Source: Candidatus Sumerlaeia bacterium
GTDB lineage: Bacteria; Sumerlaeota; Sumerlaeia; SLMS01; JAHLLQ01
Assembly (NCBI GenBank): GCA_019634695.1
Contig: JAHCAW010000021.1
Location: 1 to 63,275 of the forward strand
Direction: 5' to 3'
Length of the DNA stretch: 63,275 nucleotides
Below are positions 59,874 to 63,275 of the stretch, piece after piece (position 1 is the first letter of the stretch; each line of letters starts with the position of its first letter). A program made the translations under genes and the position numbers. The notes beneath the pieces were generated by a model. That model saw only the letters and a program-made list of their open reading frames with translations, was not told where the DNA came from and searched no databases.

Positions 59874-61781
59874 ATGAGATTGTTCGTCGTCGCCGTCGTC
59901 TGCTGCGCCCTGACCGCCGCCCTGCCCGCCCAGTCCATCCCCGAACAGGTGGACGCGATCCTGAGCCGCCCCGAGGTGGTCGCCAACGACTGGACGATCC
60001 TGATCGAGAACGCCGACGGCACGGTCGAGTACTACGCGCGCCGCCCCGACAGGGGCCTGATCCCGGCATCGAACACGAAGCTGTTCACGACGGCCGCCGC
60101 CTACGGACTGCTCGGGCTCGACCATGAGTTCGAGACGCGCATCTACCACACGGGCACGTTCGCCGACGGCACGATCGCGGGCGACATCGTGCTGCTGACC
60201 GAGCACGATCCGACCTGGAACGCCGCCGTGTTCGGCACGGACAACGCGCGCGCGGCGCTGGACCACATCGCCGTGATGCTGGCAACGCAGGGCGTGCGCG
60301 CGGTCGAGGGCGCGGTGCTCTGCTACGGGGCGACGGTCTACAATCAGGGCTCGACCGGCACGTCGCACAACTCCTGGTGGAGTGCGCAGGCGGCACGCAA
60401 CAACGAGGCGGCCGTGGCGTTCCGCGATGCGCTGAATGCCCTCGGTATCGCCACGGGCGAGGCCACCTCCGGCGTGCACCGTTTCGATCCCCCCGAGGGC
60501 GCGACGCTGCTCTACACGCACAAGTCCGGCGACCTGACCTTCGAGAACCGGCGCCTGAACGTCGAGATCGTCGCGCGGCCGATCAATCGCCCCAGCCACA
60601 ATCCGATGTCGGACCTGTTGCTGCGTCACATCGGCTACAAGCTTGATCCGCAACGCCGCGACACCTACACCGCCGGCGAACACTTCGCGCGCATCTGGCT
60701 GCGCGACACCGTCGGCCTCGATGTCAACGGCCTCGTGCTGCAAGACGGCTCGGGGCTCGAGTACGCCAACACGTTCAGCGCGCGCCAGACGGTGCACCTG
60801 TTGCGTTGGATGAATGCGCACTATCCGCAGTGGAACGACTCGCTGACCGTCAGCGGCGTGACGGGCACGATACGCAACCGCATGACCGACCTGCCCGGGC
60901 TCTTCCGCGGCAAGACGGGCAGCCTGCGCGTGTGCATCGCGCTGTCGGGCTATCTGGACAATCCGCACGATGGACGCCGGTACTACATGGGGATGATCGC
61001 CAACAACGAGCGGGGCGTCGATCAGGCGGCCACGCGCGGGGCGCTCGACGACGTGGTGCGCGTCTTCGCGCAGCCGGGCATTCCGACGGGGCCCACGGCG
61101 CTGGGCGTGCGACGCGAGGCCGACGGCACGGCGCGCGTCGAGTGGAGCGACAACGGACTGACGGCAAGCGACTACCGTGTGCTGGCAGGCACGGGCGGCG
61201 GCGGGTTCGTGCCGCTGGCGACGGCGTTCGCGCCCTATGTGATCGAGTCGGCACCCGGCGGCGCGCACGCGGGCGACTACGCCGAGTGGGGCGCGTTCGA
61301 GTGGACGCAGGCGCACAGCGCCGCGGCGGGGCTGACGACGGGGATCGGCTCGCGATTCGCCCGCGCGACGACGGGTCCGGCCCGCGCGCGCTTCGCGCCG
61401 AGCGGCCTGGCGAGCGGGCGCTATCGCATCGACGTCACCTGCCCGGACTTTCCGAACGCGAAGGCCCCGGGGACGCTGGTGCGCATCTCCGACGCCGCCG
61501 GCACGCGCGCGGCCACGTGGGACATCTCGCACGACACGGCGGGCAACCGCTGGCGGGCGGTTGGCGAGATGGAATTCGTCGCCGGCATGGGACACTTCGT
61601 CGAGTTCGACAACGCGGCGCAGGTGCTGACCGGCGAGAACGACCGACTGAACGTCGCCGCGGTGCGTTTCGTGCCGCAGTTCCATCGCGACCAAACTGGC
61701 GCCCAGGCCTTCCGCGTCGTCCTCATCGGCCCCCACGGCGACGAAAGCGCCCCCTCCAACGCCGTGATGCTGGAACCGTAG
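59874..61781 (+). CDS. dacB: PBP4-type D-alanyl-D-alanine carboxypeptidase with extra C-terminal domains
   Basis: The 635-aa exported peptidase (S13 family) has a signal peptide to about residue 20. The active-site SxxK is Ser66-Asn-Thr-Lys69, followed by the SGLEYAN motif and KTG in FRGKTGSL. S13 enzymes trim or cleave peptidoglycan cross-links. Past residue about 400 there is a fibronectin-III-like stretch (ARVEWSDNGLTASDYRVL). A golvesin/xanthan-lyase-type beta domain follows (GRYRIDVTCPDFPNAKAPG ... GNRWRAVGEMEF), not present in E. coli PBP4. The ATG at 59874 has AAGGA nine bases upstream. It follows the DnaE-like gene by 98 bases. Confidence 0.9.
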   Translation: MRLFVVAVVCCALTAALPAQSIPEQVDAILSRPEVVANDWTILIENADGTVEYYARRPDRGLIPASNTKLFTTAAAYGLLGLDHEFETRIYHTGTFADGTIAGDIVLLTEHDPTWNAAVFGTDNARAALDHIAVMLATQGVRAVEGAVLCYGATVYNQGSTGTSHNSWWSAQAARNNEAAVAFRDALNALGIATGEATSGVHRFDPPEGATLLYTHKSGDLTFENRRLNVEIVARPINRPSHNPMSDLLLRHIGYKLDPQRRDTYTAGEHFARIWLRDTVGLDVNGLVLQDGSGLEYANTFSARQTVHLLRWMNAHYPQWNDSLTVSGVTGTIRNRMTDLPGLFRGKTGSLRVCIALSGYLDNPHDGRRYYMGMIANNERGVDQAATRGALDDVVRVFAQPGIPTGPTALGVRREADGTARVEWSDNGLTASDYRVLAGTGGGGFVPLATAFAPYVIESAPGGAHAGDYAEWGAFEWTQAHSAAAGLTTGIGSRFARATTGPARARFAPSGLASGRYRIDVTCPDFPNAKAPGTLVRISDAAGTRAATWDISHDTAGNRWRAVGEMEFVAGMGHFVEFDNAAQVLTGENDRLNVAAVRFVPQFHRDQTGAQAFRVVLIGPHGDESAPSNAVMLEP

Positions 61782-61964
61782 CCAATCAGGGCGACGGGCA
61801 AGCCAACGCCCTGCAAGCACGCTTGGCTATCGCAGAAGCAAACTGCGATCAAGTCCCGGCCTGTCCGCCGAAGCCACGCGAAGTCGGAAGCGTCGGCGAC
61901 GGGCAGACCACCTTGGCCGTTGTTGATTGGCCATCAACCTCGGTCCTGCATCGTTGAAGTAAGC

Positions 61965-62155
61965 GAAGCGTTGCAGGGAGGCGCAGGTCTGCCCGTCGCT
62001 CACGCTCCGGGTTCTGATTGTAACCGCTCGAAGCGTCGCAGAAAGGCGCAGGGGTGCCCGTCGCTCACGCTCCGGGTTCTGATTGTGACCGCTCGAAGCG
62101 TCGCAGAAAGGCGCAGGGGTGCCCGTCGCTCACGCTCCGGGTTCTGATTGTGACC
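61965..62155. repeat. 65-bp tandem repeat, about three copies
   Basis: The unit GCCCGTCGCTCACGCTCCGG (continuing GTTCTGATTGTGACC and GAAGCGTCGCAGAAAGGCGCAGG) starts at 61991, 62056 and 62121, an exact 65-base period. Copies two and three are nearly identical, and the last stops at the lexA stop codon. A diverged partial copy precedes them from 61965. The core is the reverse complement of the elements at 26762-26858. The rest of 61782-61964 includes similar GCGACGGGCA words but no gene. Confidence 0.9.
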
Positions 62156-62797
62156 TCAAACGGCGTACTTGCGGACGAGGCCGATGACGACGCCTTGGAC
62201 GGCGACGTCGGTGGCGCGCACGTAGATGGGCGCCATGTAGGGATTGGCGGGCTGGAGCCGCACCTGGTCGCCCTCGCGGTAGAAGTACTTCACGGTGGTC
62301 TCGTAGCCGCCGACGAGGGCGACGACGACCTGGCCGTTGCGGGCGTCGGTGCGGCGCTCGCAGATGATGAAGTCCCCCTCCTGAATGCCTTCCTCGATCA
62401 TGGAGTCGCCGCGCACGCGCAGGACGAAGGTGTTCTCGGCGTTGCGGACGAGATCGGCGGGGACGCTGAGGCGGTCGCCGAAGTCGTCTTCGGAGACGTC
62501 GAGGGGCTGGCCGGCGGCGACGGTGCCGCGGATCGGGATGGCGTAGCACGCATCGAGGTCCATCTGGACGAGGCGGGGTGCGGCGAGATCGTTGATGATT
62601 TCGATGCCGCGGCCGCGGTTCCAGTGGCGACGGATCAGGCCCTTCTCGGCCAGGTTGGTCAGGTGCTTGTGGACGGTGGCGAGGGAGGAGAGGTCGAGCC
62701 CCTTGGCGACTTCTTCGAGGGAGGGCGAGTAGCCGTGCGTTTCGATGAAGTTCGTGATGAACTCGAAGACTTCGCGTTGGCGGCGGGTGAGGTACAT
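62156..62797 (-). CDS. lexA: LexA repressor
   Basis: The 213-aa SOS repressor has an N-terminal winged helix (TRRQREVFEFITNFIETHGYSP, then SSLATVHKHLTNLAEKGLI), a self-cleavage site Ala95-Gly96 in TVAAGQPL, and the Ser132/Lys170 dyad (GDSMIEEG and ETTVKYF). ATG at 62797 has GGGAGGG five bases upstream; an upstream in-frame ATG has none. Transcription reads away from the tRNA genes. The palindrome at 62827-62861 overlaps the predicted promoter. Its stop codon abuts the 65-bp tandem repeat array. Confidence 0.96.
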   Translation of the reverse strand: MYLTRRQREVFEFITNFIETHGYSPSLEEVAKGLDLSSLATVHKHLTNLAEKGLIRRHWNRGRGIEIINDLAAPRLVQMDLDACYAIPIRGTVAAGQPLDVSEDDFGDRLSVPADLVRNAENTFVLRVRGDSMIEEGIQEGDFIICERRTDARNGQVVVALVGGYETTVKYFYREGDQVRLQPANPYMAPIYVRATDVAVQGVVIGLVRKYAV

Positions 62798-62826
62798 GGA
62801 GCCCTCCCGGGGTTGGGTGCGCAGGA

Positions 62827-62866
62827 TTTCGCCCGAGCTTTGCCGCGAAGCTTGGGCGAAAGTCAA
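62827..62866 (-). promoter_or_regulatory. lexA promoter with overlapping palindrome, candidate operator
   Basis: On the minus strand TTGACT (62861-62866) is a good -35. It is followed immediately by TTTCGCCCAAGCTT, seven bases, and AAGCTCGGGCGAAA, 14-base arms with one mismatch (62827-62861). The palindrome fills the spacer and -10 region, where a repressor would block polymerase. The sequence is not an E. coli or Bacillus SOS box. Confidence 0.5.
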
Positions 62867-62938
62867 GAGCAAAGGGAAAGCGAAGAAGAGAATCTTGGGT
62901 GCGGGCGACACCTGCGCCGAGCCTGTCGGACGGGTGGC

Positions 62939-62978
62939 GGAAAAACAAAGTCCCCCGTCGGCCGGGCCGACGGGGGAC
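62939..62978 (-). terminator. Rho-independent terminator of the tRNA operon
   Basis: On the minus strand a 12-bp stem (GTCCCCCGTCGG and complement, 62950-62978) is followed by TTTGTTTTT (62941-62949). It lies eight bases after the tRNA-Asp 3' CCA. Confidence 0.92.
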
Positions 62979-62986
62979 GAAGGGGA

Positions 62987-63063
<77 letters not shown>

Positions 63064-63089
63064 GCAAATCTGTCGGCGCTGGTGTCAGG

Positions 63090-63166
63090 TGGTGGGCGGA
63101 ACAGGATTCGAACCTGTGACCCCCAGCTTGTAAGGCTGGTGCTCTAACCACCTGAGCTACCCGCCC
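63090..63166 (-). tRNA. tRNA-Val (TAC)
   Basis: The 77-nt tRNA has acceptor GGGCGGG/TCCGCCC, anticodon arm CCAGC-CTTACAA-GCTGG with anticodon TAC, T arm CACAGGTTCGAATCCTGTT and an encoded ACCA end. It lies 26 bases upstream of tRNA-Asp in the same transcript. A TTGACG word at 63242-63247 could be its -35, but no good -10 follows. Confidence 0.97.
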
Positions 63167-63275
63167 ATCCGGACCATTCGGCGGACTTGCGGCCCACCCG
63201 GTCTCGGGCGGGAGGGGCACGGTGCGCAAGTCCCCCCCGGCCGTCAAGCGCGAAATGCACGCCCCGCGCGGGCTC

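Noticed and set aside
61965..62155. CRISPR-like array
   Set aside because: The units repeat end to end with no variable spacers, and no cas gene is present.
63219..63247. Promoter of the tRNA-Val/tRNA-Asp unit (TTGACG at 63242-63247)
   Set aside because: The -35 word is good but the sequence 17 bases on (CACCGT) is no -10, and the unit may continue beyond the window.

Overview
The window is about 63 kb of very G+C-rich bacterial chromosome (roughly two-thirds G+C by eye) with tightly packed genes on both strands. Envelope markers point to a diderm: an MlaE-type lipid permease, a PBP4-type peptidase, and several lipoprotein and Tat signals. Other genes fit a heterotroph outside the well-studied phyla: ATP-dependent PEP carboxykinase, GH1 and GH4 glycosidases, a serine protease ending in a dockerin, PPC/vWA surface proteins and zinc-free ribosomal protein bL31. 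With the dispersed AACCCCAACGGGGTT palindromes, this suggests a candidate-phylum or PVC-like lineage (for example Sumerlaeota, Hydrogenedentota or Planctomycetota). That placement is inference; no rRNA gene is present to settle it.

Layout. 0-9.3 kb: cut-off Tat metallophosphoesterase, secreted S1/P1 nuclease, ChrA, a small conserved protein convergent with a DksA/TraR zinc-finger protein, then a three-gene operon (HEAT membrane protein, lipoprotein, CLCA-like metalloprotease/vWA protein). 9.3-17 kb: GT-C glycosyltransferase, PAS-GGDEF-EAL protein, unknown protein plus RidA, and a 0.7 kb non-coding block holding two inverted copies of a palindromic repeat. 17-25 kb: STAS protein, fused xanthine-dehydrogenase-like enzyme, sulfotransferase, second GT-C protein and a phosphoesterase. 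25-32 kb: pckA, trpF, Trm112-like protein, bL31 and phoB-phoR-phoU. 31.7-38.5 kb: a translationally coupled three-gene operon led by a fusion of a DnaG-type zinc finger, a long TPR array and a DnaA-type AAA+ ATPase. 38.6-48.4 kb: dockerin protease, thiD plus MBL hydrolase, mlaE, lipoprotein hydrolase, proB, unknown, and RmlC-like epimerase. 48.7-63 kb: RNase E/G, small membrane protein, GH1, CDP-alcohol phosphotransferase and CdsA, GH4, a DnaE homologue lacking its catalytic acids, PBP4, a tandem repeat, lexA, tRNA-Asp and tRNA-Val.

How genes work together. phoB-phoR-phoU form a phosphate-signalling unit. The CDP-alcohol transferase and CdsA form a phospholipid pair. The two GT-C proteins, the sulfotransferase and the epimerase suggest surface-glycan chemistry. 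The most unusual content is replication-related: a DnaA-type ATPase without its DNA-binding domain fused to TPRs and a primase-type zinc finger, and a catalytically degenerate polymerase III alpha homologue about 2.4 kb from lexA.
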